A DNA stretch of 64,000 bases from UBA2336 sp036787955. GTDB lineage: Bacteria > Bacteroidota > Bacteroidia > Cytophagales > Cyclobacteriaceae. The translations under genes and the position numbers were made by a program. The DNA is taken from the NCBI GenBank assembly GCA_036787955.1, contig DAIQOI010000002.1, positions 292,538 through 356,537 of the forward strand, in the 5' to 3' direction. Below the pieces are notes generated by a model, which saw nothing but the letters and a program-made list of their open reading frames with translations, was not told the origin of the DNA and did not search any database. Shown here piece by piece: positions 26,152-35,323 of this stretch (the first letter of the stretch is position 1; each line of letters opens with the position of its first letter).

Positions 26152-27597
26152 ATGGCTAAAAACAACGATATTTTAGACGAAATCACTTCGCGCGAGTACG
26201 AGCACGGGTGGACTGCCAACATCGAAATGGAGGCGGCCCCAAAAGGGCTGAACGAAGATATTATCCGTTTTATCAGCGCCCGGAAGGAAGAACCGGAGTG
26301 GCTGCTTGAGTGGCGACTGAAGGCCTACCGCATCTGGAAAACCATGCAAGAACCCCGCTGGGCCAATGTTACTTATCCGGAAATTAATTATCAGGACATC
26401 ATTTATTACGCTGCGCCCAAGCAGAAAGCAAAACCAAAAAGCCTGGAAGAAGTGGACCCCGAACTGCTGCGCACTTTTGAAAAGCTGGGTATCTCACTGA
26501 CCGAACAAAAACGACTAACCGGAGTAGCCGTGGATGCCGTGCTCGACAGCGTTTCGGTGGCTACTACCTTTAAGGAAAAACTTGCCGAACTGGGCATCAT
26601 CTTTTGTTCCTTCAGCGAGGCGGTACGCGAGCACCCCGATCTGGTTCGCAAATACCTCGGCTCGGTTGTACCCATGACCGACAACTATTTTGCTGCACTC
26701 AACTCGGCCGTGTTCAGCGATGGTTCTTTCTGTTATATACCCAAGGGAGTGCGCTGCCCGATGGAGTTATCTACCTATTTCCGCATCAACGCAGCCAATA
26801 CCGGCCAGTTTGAACGAACGCTGATCGTTGCCGATGAAGGATCGTATGTAAGCTACCTGGAAGGTTGTACCGCACCCATGCGCGATGAGCACCAGTTGCA
26901 TGCAGCCGTTGTGGAGATCTACGCCATGAAAGATGCCCACGTAAAATATTCTACCGTGCAAAACTGGTATCCGGGCGACAAAGAGGGCAAAGGTGGCATT
27001 TACAACTTCGTAACCAAGCGGGCCTTGTGCGCAGGCGAAAATTCAAAGGTCTCCTGGACACAGGTAGAAACCGGCTCGGCTATAACGTGGAAATATCCCT
27101 CTTGTATTTTGAAAGGTGATAATTCATCCGGTGAATTTTATTCGGTTGCCGTAACCAACAACTACCAACAGGCTGATACGGGCACGAAGATGATTCACAT
27201 CGGAAAGAACACCAAATCGCGCATTGTTTCGAAAGGCATCTCAGCCGGTCGTTCACAAAACAGTTACCGCGGCCAGGTGCATATACTAAAGCGCGCCACC
27301 AATGCACGCAACTTTTCCCAATGCGACTCGCTGCTGATGGGCGATAAATGCGGTGCGCATACTTTCCCGTATATAGATGTGGAAAACAACACTGCGCGGG
27401 TAGAACACGAAGCCACTACATCCAAAATTGGCGAAGACCAGATATTCTATTGTATGCAGCGCGGCATTGACGAAGAATCGGCCGTTGCACTTATTGTGAA
27501 CGGCTATGCCAAGGAAGTGCTGAACCAGCTGCCCATGGAATTTGCCGTTGAGGCACAAAAGCTCCTGGCGTTGACCCTTGAGGGCAGTGTCGGCTAA
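26152..27597 (+). CDS. sufB: Fe-S cluster assembly scaffold protein SufB
   Basis: Central subunit of the SufBCD scaffold that builds iron-sulfur clusters. The 481-residue protein carries the conserved SufB segments YIPKGVRCPMELSTYFRIN, YLEGCTAP, and the C-terminal MQRGIDEESAVALIVNGY with CGAHTFPYIDV, where the cysteine and acidic residues take part in cluster transfer. Length fits E. coli SufB (495). It opens a seven-gene operon sufB-C-D-S-E-DUF59-Brx with short gaps or overlaps. Confidence 0.97.
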   Translation: MAKNNDILDEITSREYEHGWTANIEMEAAPKGLNEDIIRFISARKEEPEWLLEWRLKAYRIWKTMQEPRWANVTYPEINYQDIIYYAAPKQKAKPKSLEEVDPELLRTFEKLGISLTEQKRLTGVAVDAVLDSVSVATTFKEKLAELGIIFCSFSEAVREHPDLVRKYLGSVVPMTDNYFAALNSAVFSDGSFCYIPKGVRCPMELSTYFRINAANTGQFERTLIVADEGSYVSYLEGCTAPMRDEHQLHAAVVEIYAMKDAHVKYSTVQNWYPGDKEGKGGIYNFVTKRALCAGENSKVSWTQVETGSAITWKYPSCILKGDNSSGEFYSVAVTNNYQQADTGTKMIHIGKNTKSRIVSKGISAGRSQNSYRGQVHILKRATNARNFSQCDSLLMGDKCGAHTFPYIDVENNTARVEHEATTSKIGEDQIFYCMQRGIDEESAVALIVNGYAKEVLNQLPMEFAVEAQKLLALTLEGSVG

Positions 27598-27638
27598 TGA
27601 TATCATCAGAACTAATTATCAGAAACTGAACATTTAAA

Positions 27639-28394
27639 ATGCTTACCATTAAAAACCTCTGCGCCCGTGTTGGCGATAAGGAAATACTGAACGGCATCGA
27701 TCTGGAAGTAAAGGCCGGTGAAGTGCACGCCATTATGGGACCCAATGGCTCGGGCAAGAGTACGCTGGCTGCCGTGCTCGCCGGCCGGGAAGATTTTGAA
27801 ATTACTGATGGCGAAGTACAGTACCTGGGCAAAAACCTGCTGGAGATGGAGCCCGATGAACGCGCCCGTGAAGGTATCTTTCTTGCATTCCAATACCCGG
27901 TCGAAATACCCGGTGTGAGTACCATCAACTTCATGAAGACAGCGGTTAACCAGGTGCGGATTCACCGCGGCCAGGAGCCGCTCGATGCGGTTTCTTTCCT
28001 TCAGCTAATGAAGGAAAAAATGAAACTGGTTGAAATTGATCAATCGTTGTTAAGTCGTTCACTCAACGAAGGATTTTCAGGGGGTGAGAAAAAGCGCAAC
28101 GAAATTTTTCAGATGGCTATGCTGGAGCCCCGCCTGGCTATATTGGATGAAACCGACTCAGGCCTGGATATTGATGCACTGAAAATTGTTGCCAACGGTG
28201 TAAACAAACTGCGCTCGAAAGACAACGCCATCATTGTGGTAACTCATTACCAGCGCCTGCTGAACTACATCATTCCCGACTTTGTGCACGTGCTCTACAA
28301 AGGAAAAATCGTGAAATCAGGGGGCAAAGAACTGGCCCTTGAACTGGAAAGCAAAGGATACGACTGGATCAAAAGCGAAGCAGAAGTAGCATGA
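27639..28394 (+). CDS. sufC: Fe-S cluster assembly ATPase SufC
   Basis: ABC-type ATPase that drives the conformational change of SufB-SufD. The 251-residue protein has Walker A GPNGSGKSTL (residues ~32-41), the ABC signature FSGGEKKRNEI typical of SufC, and Walker B LAILDETDSGLDID. The stop codon overlaps the sufD start by 4 bp, indicating translational coupling. Confidence 0.97.
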   Translation: MLTIKNLCARVGDKEILNGIDLEVKAGEVHAIMGPNGSGKSTLAAVLAGREDFEITDGEVQYLGKNLLEMEPDERAREGIFLAFQYPVEIPGVSTINFMKTAVNQVRIHRGQEPLDAVSFLQLMKEKMKLVEIDQSLLSRSLNEGFSGGEKKRNEIFQMAMLEPRLAILDETDSGLDIDALKIVANGVNKLRSKDNAIIVVTHYQRLLNYIIPDFVHVLYKGKIVKSGGKELALELESKGYDWIKSEAEVA

Positions 28395-29671
28395 CGCACA
28401 CATCGGTACATAATGCCCTTCTTGACACTTTCACCACCGCGGTACACCCGCAGGATGAGCTGCAGAAGGAGGCTTTGCAGGAATTGCTGAGGCTGGGGTT
28501 GCCGGGCCCTAAAAATGAAGAATATAAACACACCCCCATCACGCGGGCGCTGGAAAAAAACCTGAATGCTGCCCTACCCTTTCGTACAGAAGGCACCATC
28601 CCGGATGAACACCTGTGGAAACTCAACCTGGAGTGTTACTACGCTGTACTGCTCAATGGAAAATTTGTAGCCGAGGAGTCGGTCTTGCCTCCACTCATCA
28701 GGGTGTTGCCCCTCCGCCAGGCATGGGGAAATCTACCAGAGGTGGCTGCGCACCTTGGTAAATATGCCGACTTCAAAACCGACTCATTTGCAGCCTGGAA
28801 TACCGCAGCCTGGAGTGACGGCCTGTTTGTGGAAATTCCGGATGGTGTTGTCGTAGATAAGCCTGTTCTTGTTTACCACCTGCACGATACAAGCGAAGGC
28901 CAGGTTAAGTCGGTAACCCGCAACCTGATCATTGCCGGAAAAGGAAGTAAAGTCACGATAGCTGAAAAGTGGTTCACTGCCGGAACGAATGCCGTTGTAT
29001 CGAATACTTTGTCAGAAATCCTGTTGCGCAATAACGCAACACTTAATCATGTGGCTATACAGAACGATACCGGAAAGCACATACAATACCTCTACAATCA
29101 GTTTTGGCAGGAAGAAGAAAGCCTGCTGAACAGCCATGTTGTTACTTTAAGCGGAACGTTTATCCGCAACAACACCCGTGTTGCCCTGGATGGTGCCTGT
29201 GAAAGCCATCTTTATGGATTATACCTTGTTCAGGACCATACATTTGTTGATAACCATACCTTGGTTGATCACCGGAAGCCGAATGCAATGAGTAATGAAT
29301 TATATAAAGGAGTACTTGACGGCCAGTCGAATGGGGTATTTAACGGAAAGATTTTTGTCCGTCCCGGTGCCCAAAAAACAAATGCCTTTCAGTCAAACCG
29401 AAACCTGCTGCTTTCCGAACAGGCTGTGGTACACACCAAGCCCCAGCTTGAAATATGGGCCGATGATGTGAAGTGTTCGCACGGATGCACGGTAGGTCAG
29501 CTTGACGAAGATGCCTTGTTTTACCTGCGTTCCCGCGGCATCGAAAAAGAAACAGCCAAAGCGATGCTGCTTTACGCGTTTGCGGCCGAAGTAGTTGAAA
29601 CCATGCAGGAAACCGAATTGAAAAAGTATCTGGACGACCTGATCAGTCAACGCCTGCACAAAAATTTCTGA
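28391..29671 (+). CDS. sufD: Fe-S cluster assembly protein SufD
   Basis: The 426-residue partner of SufB in the SufBC2D complex. The beta-helix core includes FVEIPDGVVVDKPV and NLIIAGKGSKVTI, and the C-terminal block VKCSHGCTVGQLDEDALFYLRSRG carries the conserved His and Cys that act in iron binding at the SufB-SufD interface. The N-terminal helix bundle contains the typical GLPGPKNEEYKHTPI. It overlaps sufC at its start and sufS at its end (29671 shared). Confidence 0.95.
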   Translation: MTHTSVHNALLDTFTTAVHPQDELQKEALQELLRLGLPGPKNEEYKHTPITRALEKNLNAALPFRTEGTIPDEHLWKLNLECYYAVLLNGKFVAEESVLPPLIRVLPLRQAWGNLPEVAAHLGKYADFKTDSFAAWNTAAWSDGLFVEIPDGVVVDKPVLVYHLHDTSEGQVKSVTRNLIIAGKGSKVTIAEKWFTAGTNAVVSNTLSEILLRNNATLNHVAIQNDTGKHIQYLYNQFWQEEESLLNSHVVTLSGTFIRNNTRVALDGACESHLYGLYLVQDHTFVDNHTLVDHRKPNAMSNELYKGVLDGQSNGVFNGKIFVRPGAQKTNAFQSNRNLLLSEQAVVHTKPQLEIWADDVKCSHGCTVGQLDEDALFYLRSRGIEKETAKAMLLYAFAAEVVETMQETELKKYLDDLISQRLHKNF

Positions 29672-30915
29672 TGAATATGGGTGGCACTGCAACAACTTCT
29701 TTAAATGTATCGGAAATCAGAAAGCAATTTCCGGTGCTTAGCCGGAAGGTTAACGGAAAGCCGCTCATTTATTTTGATAACGCAGCCACCAGCCAGAAAC
29801 CCAGGTCGGTTATTCAGGCACTGGTTGATTATTACAGCCAGTACAACGCCAACATACACCGGGGCATTCACACACTGGCCGAAGAAGCTACCCGCGCTTA
29901 CGAACAAACGCGTGAACTCGCAGCCGGCTTCATCAATGCCTCTTCAGCGCAGGAGATCATATTTGTACGCGGAGTAACCGAAGCCATTAACCTGGTGGCT
30001 GCCTCATACGGACGGGCTTTTCTGAAGGCGGGCGATGAAGTAATTGTTTCCGGCCTGGAACATCATTCCAATATTGTGCCCTGGCAGCTTATCTGCGAAC
30101 AAACCGGAGCTGTACTTAAGGTAATTCCCGTAACAGAGCATGGCGAAATAGACCTGCAAGCCTACCGGCAGATGCTCAATGCACGCACCCGCATTGTGGC
30201 AGTAAACCATGCTTCGAATAGTCTGGGTACCATCAATCCTGTAAAAGAAATTATCGCCCTGGCACACCGGGCAGGCGCTGTTGCACTGATAGACGGAGCA
30301 CAGGCAGGCGCGCATTTGCCCATCGATGTGCAGGAGCTTGACTGCGATTTTTATTGTCTTTCTTCCCATAAAATGTACGGCCCTACAGGTACCGGCATTT
30401 TGTATGGTAAAAAGCACCTGCTTGAACAAATGCCACCCTACCAGGGCGGAGGTGAAATGATTAAAGAAGTGACCTTCGAAAGGACCACCTGGAACAATTT
30501 GCCTTACAAATTTGAAGCAGGTACCCCCAACATTGCCGATGTAATTGCTTTTGGTAAGGCCATTGAATTCATTGAGCAAACCGGCCGCGCGGCCATCGAA
30601 CAACACGAGCAGACATTACTCAATTATGCCACCGAAAAAATAAGCCGGCTACCGGGCGTGCGCATCATCGGTACAGCACCACACAAGGTAAGTGTGCTGT
30701 CGTTGGTGATTGACGGTGTTCATCCCTTTGATGCCGGACAATTGCTCGATGCACGCGGCATTGCCGTTCGCACCGGACATCACTGCACCCAGCCCCTGAT
30801 GGACCGCTTTGGCATTGAAGGAACTGTACGCGCATCGTTTGCTGTTTACAATACGTTCGAAGAAATTGATGCCCTTGCCGAAGGGCTGAAGCGCATCATA
30901 AATTTTATGAAATGA
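29671..30915 (+). CDS. sufS: Cysteine desulfurase SufS
   Basis: PLP-dependent group II cysteine desulfurase that supplies persulfide sulfur. The 414-residue protein has the cofactor lysine Lys234 in SSHKMYGPTG and the active-site Cys372 in RTGHHCTQP, on the short loop typical of SufS rather than IscS. The N-terminal YFDNAATSQKP and HRGIHTLAEEAT also fit. It is followed by sufE with a 4-bp overlap, as expected for an enzyme needing SufE to accept its persulfide. Confidence 0.97.
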   Translation: MNMGGTATTSLNVSEIRKQFPVLSRKVNGKPLIYFDNAATSQKPRSVIQALVDYYSQYNANIHRGIHTLAEEATRAYEQTRELAAGFINASSAQEIIFVRGVTEAINLVAASYGRAFLKAGDEVIVSGLEHHSNIVPWQLICEQTGAVLKVIPVTEHGEIDLQAYRQMLNARTRIVAVNHASNSLGTINPVKEIIALAHRAGAVALIDGAQAGAHLPIDVQELDCDFYCLSSHKMYGPTGTGILYGKKHLLEQMPPYQGGGEMIKEVTFERTTWNNLPYKFEAGTPNIADVIAFGKAIEFIEQTGRAAIEQHEQTLLNYATEKISRLPGVRIIGTAPHKVSVLSLVIDGVHPFDAGQLLDARGIAVRTGHHCTQPLMDRFGIEGTVRASFAVYNTFEEIDALAEGLKRIINFMK

Positions 30916-31343
30916 AAAGCATCAGTCAACTTCAGGATGAAATCGTTGCCGAGTTTGCCTTGCTGGAAGGCGACCTGGAGATGACTGTTTTGTATATTAT
31001 AGAGCTGGGCCAGAAGCTGCCGCCCATGGACGAAGCCGATAAAACCGATGACAACCTGGTGAAAGGATGCCAGTCGAAAGTATGGCTTACCGCCAGGCTG
31101 GAAAACGACCGCGTGTGGTTTTCGGCCGACAGCAACACGGCCATCACCAAAGGACTGGTAAGTTTGCTGATTCGGATTTTTAACGGCCAGACGCCCGAGG
31201 ATATTTTAAATGCTGAACTGCACTTCATTTCAAAAATCGGGATGGATCGGTTTATCGGCACGCAACGCAGCAATGGTTTTGCTGCCATGATCAAGCAAAT
31301 GAAAATGTATGCACTGGCTTTAAAAACCAAACAGGAAGCATGA
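30912..31343 (+). CDS. sufE: Sulfur acceptor protein SufE
   Basis: A 143-residue protein that takes the persulfide from SufS through Cys53, seen in VKGCQSKVWL. The pattern YIIELGQKLPPMDEADKTDDN before it and TPEDILNAELHFISKIGM after it match SufE. Overlaps of 4 bp with sufS and the DUF59 gene indicate tight co-translation. Confidence 0.96.
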   Translation: MKSISQLQDEIVAEFALLEGDLEMTVLYIIELGQKLPPMDEADKTDDNLVKGCQSKVWLTARLENDRVWFSADSNTAITKGLVSLLIRIFNGQTPEDILNAELHFISKIGMDRFIGTQRSNGFAAMIKQMKMYALALKTKQEA

Positions 31344-31681
31344 CCACAGAAACCAAAACCACAGAAAGCGTTCAGATACCCGACCTGAGAGAAAAAATTG
31401 TCCAGGCACTGAAGACTATTTACGATCCAGAAATACCTGTTGACATTTATGAATTAGGGTTGATTTATGAAATCAATGTTTATCCCATTAATAACGTATA
31501 TATCCTGATGACACTTACTTCACCATCCTGCCCATCGGCTGAAGTAATACCCGGGGAGGTGGAACAAAAAATAAAAGCCATACCCGGTGTAAACGATGTA
31601 AAGGTAGAGGTAACCTTCGATCCGCCCTATTCGCAGGACATGATGAGCGAAGCTGCAAAACTTGAACTGGGTTTTTTATAA
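31340..31681 (+). CDS. DUF59/MIP18-family Fe-S assembly protein (SufT-like)
   Basis: A 113-residue single-domain MIP18 (DUF59) protein. The signature DPEIPVDIYELGLIYEI is followed by LTSPSCPSAEVIP with the conserved Cys, and by VEVTFDPPYSQDMMSEAAKLELG. Members of this family (SufT, PaaD, CIA2) help insert Fe-S clusters into target proteins, and here the gene is embedded in suf, supporting that role. It overlaps sufE by 4 bp. Confidence 0.9.
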   Translation: MTTETKTTESVQIPDLREKIVQALKTIYDPEIPVDIYELGLIYEINVYPINNVYILMTLTSPSCPSAEVIPGEVEQKIKAIPGVNDVKVEVTFDPPYSQDMMSEAAKLELGFL

Positions 31682-31718
31682 ACTTCACTTGCACAACTAA
31701 ACAAACTAAAACAAAACT

Positions 31719-32135
31719 ATGTATCCCGAACCATTAGTAGCCCCGATGCGGGCCGAGCTTACACAAATAGGTTTTCAGGAATTCCGCACTCCGGAAGATG
31801 TCGAGAATCACCTGAAAAATCACAAAGGCACTACCTTACTGGTAATTAACAGCGTATGCGGGTGTGCAGCCGGATCTGCCAGGCCCGGGGTACGCTGGGC
31901 CCTGGAAAACAGTGCAAAAAAACCCGATGTACTGGCCACGGTATTTGCCGGTGCCGATATTGAAGCTACCGCCAAGGCACGGGAATACCTGTTGCCCTAC
32001 CCGCCCTCCTCGCCCTCCATTGCGTTATTTAAAGATGGCGAGCTCGTTCATTTCGTAGAACGCCATCACATAGAAGGCCGCACTGCCCGGATGATTGGCG
32101 AGCACCTGGTTGAGGTGTTTGAGGAGTATTGTTAA
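31719..32135 (+). CDS. BrxA/BrxB-family bacilliredoxin
   Basis: A 138-residue thioredoxin-fold protein with a CGC active site, Cys47-Gly-Cys49 in NSVCGCAAGSARPG, which is the hallmark of BrxA/BrxB (YphP/YqiW). In Firmicutes these remove bacillithiol from protein thiols. Its place as the last gene of the suf operon suggests protection or repair of cysteines in Fe-S assembly, though that is inference. A hairpin terminator follows. Confidence 0.9.
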   Translation: MYPEPLVAPMRAELTQIGFQEFRTPEDVENHLKNHKGTTLLVINSVCGCAAGSARPGVRWALENSAKKPDVLATVFAGADIEATAKAREYLLPYPPSSPSIALFKDGELVHFVERHHIEGRTARMIGEHLVEVFEEYC

Positions 32136-32164
32136 CCTATTGTTAAGCTACAACCCTTATTGAA

Positions 32165-32188
32165 GCCGTTCCTGTGAACGGCTTTTTT
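32165..32188 (+). terminator. Terminator of the suf operon
   Basis: GCCGTTC (32165-32171), a CTGT loop and GAACGGC (32176-32182) form a perfect 7-bp stem followed by six T residues, 30 bp after the bacilliredoxin stop. Confidence 0.88.
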
Positions 32189-32342
32189 ACTTCTGCCCAA
32201 TGACCTTTTTTGGATTATTTTAATATTTTATTAAACTTGTGAACAGACCCTCTGGAACGGCTACTATCGGCCCGGTGTCACTCATTTCATGATAAGTAAC
32301 GCCTCTCCGACAAGCATTTTCCTTTCCTTGAGGGGATAATCT

Positions 32343-33263
32343 ATGAAAGCCTTCTTAATAGCTGTTCTAATCCTGGCGCTACCACCCATGGTGCAGGCGC
32401 AGAATGACCCGTTATATGCCCAATATCTCAACAATCCGTTGCTGATTAACCCGGCTTACGCAGGATTTAATAAAACATTCAACTTATCAACTGCTTTTCG
32501 GAAACAATGGGCAGGATTTGACGGAAGCCCGGCAACGCTGGCGCTTACTGCCCACAGCAGTTTGCTGGATAATAAAATGGGCACCGGTCTGATCATCTCG
32601 CAGGACCGAATCGGAGAAAATACAAATACCTTTATTCAGGCGGTTTACAGTTATAAGATTAACCTCAGCAGCTCCTTACAACTAAGTTTTGGGCTGCAGG
32701 GAGGGTTGATAAGTTACCGCAGCGACAACAGCCGGTTAAATCCATATGACCCGACTGATCCGCTTTTTTCGGGTACACAAATAACAATTAAACCTTCCAT
32801 GGGTAGCGGAGTAATTCTCAGGGGTGATAAATTTTTTGCCGGTTTATCTGTGCCGCGCATGCTGCGCGTCAAAACCGACTTCGAAAATACAGTTGGCACA
32901 GGCGAAGTGGATTTATATACGCAGCATTTTTACGCGTTTTTCTCGTATGTATTTTTAATTAACGAGCGCATCCGGTTTAAACCAGCAACTTTGCTTCGCG
33001 CAGTACCCGGAGCACCTCTTTCAGCTGATTTGAATGCACTGTTTACCATAGACAACAAATATACAGGAGGTGTATTTACGCGAAACACCAACACTTTCGG
33101 CTTTTTAATCCAGGCTACTTTTTCACAATTCCGGTTTGGTTACGCCTTCGAAATGCCCACCAACAAGTCAGTAGGCACTCATTTTACCACCCATGATCTG
33201 ACTTTAGGTATCAACATCGGGTTGTTCCGTTTCCACGATACGCTTCAACTCAGTGATTATTAA
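32343..33263 (+). CDS. Type IX secretion system PorP/SprF-family membrane protein
   Basis: A 306-residue outer-membrane beta-barrel protein with a signal peptide ending near VQAQ. The mature start NDPLYAQYLNNPLLINPAYAGF is the PorP/SprF signature, and the rest is alternating beta strands with a final LTLGINIGLF. Family members anchor type IX secretion or gliding-motility machinery, often paired with a large C-terminally sorted adhesin; none is present here, so this is an orphan copy. The 207 bp upstream hold the suf terminator and no other recognisable signal. Confidence 0.88.
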   Translation: MKAFLIAVLILALPPMVQAQNDPLYAQYLNNPLLINPAYAGFNKTFNLSTAFRKQWAGFDGSPATLALTAHSSLLDNKMGTGLIISQDRIGENTNTFIQAVYSYKINLSSSLQLSFGLQGGLISYRSDNSRLNPYDPTDPLFSGTQITIKPSMGSGVILRGDKFFAGLSVPRMLRVKTDFENTVGTGEVDLYTQHFYAFFSYVFLINERIRFKPATLLRAVPGAPLSADLNALFTIDNKYTGGVFTRNTNTFGFLIQATFSQFRFGYAFEMPTNKSVGTHFTTHDLTLGINIGLFRFHDTLQLSDY

Positions 33264-33438
33264 AGCCGAAGCATTCAGTCAAAGCTCATAGTAACTGCGA
33301 AGCCCATAGTTAGGTCCTTAACTAGTTGAATATCTCATTGATGCTCAGCTTTTAAGACACTTAATATTATATTCATAACAGCCCTCAGATCAGGCAATCC
33401 CTTTATCCCTTCTAAGGGTATAGCCAGAAATATTTCCT

Positions 33439-33654
33439 ATGAAGAAAAAAGACATTATAAACCTCTATGCAGGATTAATCCAAGATAACAATTTTTTAAA
33501 AGAAGTTAATGCATTTCAACTCATGGAAATGATCCTCAATGTAGCTAATGGAAACCTTCAAACTAAAGCAACTATCAACTGGCTATTTAACTTTATCCTA
33601 TGGAAGCATAAATATCACTTTAGCGTTGAACTGATCCGCATAACATTAATCTAA
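33439..33654 (+). CDS. Small AT-rich hypothetical ORF (71 aa)
   Basis: An open frame for 71 residues, helical and rich in Asn, Ile and Leu, with an AT-rich codon choice unlike its neighbours. There is no recognisable domain. It overlaps the end of the epimerase gene by 4 bp on the opposite strand. The 175 bp before it are AT-rich with no clear signal. It could be a small acquired gene, a remnant, or a chance frame. Confidence 0.3.
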   Translation: MKKKDIINLYAGLIQDNNFLKEVNAFQLMEMILNVANGNLQTKATINWLFNFILWKHKYHFSVELIRITLI

Positions 33655-34571
33655 AAACTAAATTTTCCCAGAAACTCCTTTAATTCCTCATGCAGTGAAT
33701 ACATCGTTGTAATCCCCAGTTCCTGGTTTATATTTTCGTTAGGTCGTATCCTTAAATGATTAAATTGGATGTGCTGATTGATAAGTATAAACTCCAGCTC
33801 AGGAATGATTTGCTTAAGTACGTCAACCACGTCCATTATACTGTTTGTACGGGTTACCAGGTTGTACGTGCCCGCCGGTAATGAAGCATGCAAAACGTTG
33901 CACAGCGCCCGTGTCAGCTGGTCAATATGAATAAATGATCGTATCTGGCTTCCATCGCCATGAATGGTGATGCGTCTCAGAAAGTTGGCTTCGAATACAA
34001 ATTTATTGATCACGGCATCAAAGCGCATGCTGCGGCTGTAACCGTACACATTGCCACATCTGAAAATATACGTGTCGATACGGCCGGCTAACCGGCGCAC
34101 GTGGTCTTCGCCCCTGAGTTTAGAGATGGCATAAAACGTCTTGGGATTGGGAACGGCAGTTTCATCCAGTACTTCTTCCGATGAGCCATATACACCTGCG
34201 CTGCTGGTATAGATAAACCGTTTAACCTGACTTTCCTCAACGGCATAAACCAGTTCAGCAGTGCCCCAGTGATTAATCTGCTCGTACAGGTGCCCATCGC
34301 TGTGCGCAAAAGGAGTGGTAACACGTGCCGCAAGATGATAGACCACATCTACGCCCTTGAGCGCCAGTCGGAGACCCCGGCTGTCGAGCAATTCGCCTTT
34401 GATAAATTGTATCTTTTCAGAGTGCGGGATTCTGTTACCCAGAAAGAGATTGTAGTTGGACCTGCTCAGGTTATCGTAAATGATAATTTTTTTTACATCG
34501 GCCAGCCGGGCAAGCAACGTAACCAGTTCGGTGCCGATATATCCTGCTCCTCCGGTAACCAGTATGTTCAT
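33651..34571 (-). CDS. NAD-dependent epimerase/dehydratase (extended SDR)
   Basis: A 306-residue extended short-chain dehydrogenase acting on a nucleotide sugar or related substrate. The NAD-binding loop is TGGAGYIGTELV at residues 6-17 and the catalytic pair is in YAISKLRGED (YxxxK), with the Ser before it in YTSSAGVYGS. The substrate cannot be read from the sequence. The start overlaps the end of the APS-reductase-like gene by 4 bp, so the two form a coupled pair. Confidence 0.85.
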   Translation of the reverse strand: MNILVTGGAGYIGTELVTLLARLADVKKIIIYDNLSRSNYNLFLGNRIPHSEKIQFIKGELLDSRGLRLALKGVDVVYHLAARVTTPFAHSDGHLYEQINHWGTAELVYAVEESQVKRFIYTSSAGVYGSSEEVLDETAVPNPKTFYAISKLRGEDHVRRLAGRIDTYIFRCGNVYGYSRSMRFDAVINKFVFEANFLRRITIHGDGSQIRSFIHIDQLTRALCNVLHASLPAGTYNLVTRTNSIMDVVDVLKQIIPELEFILINQHIQFNHLRIRPNENINQELGITTMYSLHEELKEFLGKFSF

Positions 34572-35239
34572 ACCTGCTGATTATCTTTTATTACCAGCTC
34601 TGTGTGAAGGCCACACTCCACCTTTTTTAGTCCATACCATCTTGCTTCTCGCTCCTGCATGGACGGGTCGAGCCTGCGGGTGCAGGGTTCGCATCCGATG
34701 CTGATGTACCCCTTCTCTTCAAGCGGATGGGTAGGCAAATTAAACTCCTTCCGGTACTGCCAGATCATTTTTGAAGACCAGTCGAGCATGGGATGAAACC
34801 TTATGGTTCCATAGGGAGCTGGTTGTTCCGTTTGCATGGCAGCGCGCACCGCACTCTGGTCGGCACGCACACCATTAATCCATACGTCATACTCGCGCAG
34901 CACGGCATCCATGGGTCGGGTTTTGTTCAGGTAGCAGCAGTGATCAGGATCGGAAGTAAACAACAGATTTCCTGCCGCATCGCGTTGCATGAACTTGGGC
35001 ACTTCCGGTTTCAGGTCTATGGTATTCAGTCCGAATAATTCAGTAACATAATCGCGAAATTGTATGGTTTCAGGAAAGTGGTAGCCGGTGTTGATGAAAT
35101 AAACAGGGATGCTGCGGTCAATGCGGCTCAGGATGTGCAACAGCACCAGGCTGTGCGACTGAAAGGAAGAACTGGTAAACAGGCGTTTACCATTTGCCTG
35201 GTATTGGTAAATTTGTTCGCGTATGGCTTCAAACGTCAT
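34568..35239 (-). CDS. Phosphoadenylyl/adenylyl-sulfate reductase family (CysH-like)
   Basis: A 223-residue adenine-nucleotide alpha-hydrolase-fold protein of the PAPS/APS reductase family, which reduces activated sulfate to sulfite. Four Fe-S ligand cysteines of the APS-type enzyme are present: Cys101-Cys102 (DHCCYLNKTRP) and Cys183/Cys186 (GCEPCTRR). The catalytic cysteine near the C terminus is Cys209 in ECGLH. The first motif (SSFQSHSLVLLHIL) lacks the classical SGGKDS but matches the reductase version. The gene is followed with 4-bp overlap by an epimerase, while sulfate activation genes (cysDN) and sulfite reductase are absent here. Confidence 0.88.
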   Translation of the reverse strand: MTFEAIREQIYQYQANGKRLFTSSSFQSHSLVLLHILSRIDRSIPVYFINTGYHFPETIQFRDYVTELFGLNTIDLKPEVPKFMQRDAAGNLLFTSDPDHCCYLNKTRPMDAVLREYDVWINGVRADQSAVRAAMQTEQPAPYGTIRFHPMLDWSSKMIWQYRKEFNLPTHPLEEKGYISIGCEPCTRRLDPSMQEREARWYGLKKVECGLHTELVIKDNQQV

Positions 35240-35275
35240 GGGCGGTAAAATATAAAATCTTTGTAAGTTGAGCCT

Positions 35276-35283
35276 TACTTTTG
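35276..35283 (+). promoter_or_regulatory. Bacteroidota-type -7 box before the pterin genes
   Basis: TACTTTTG matches TAnnTTTG exactly, 40 bp before the start at 35324 and in the gap between divergent genes. A TTG lies 12 bp upstream, closer than the usual spacing. Confidence 0.4.
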
Positions 35284-35323
35284 AACCTTTTATGTTCTTT
35301 GCTGTTTATTTGAAGGAATTTTA

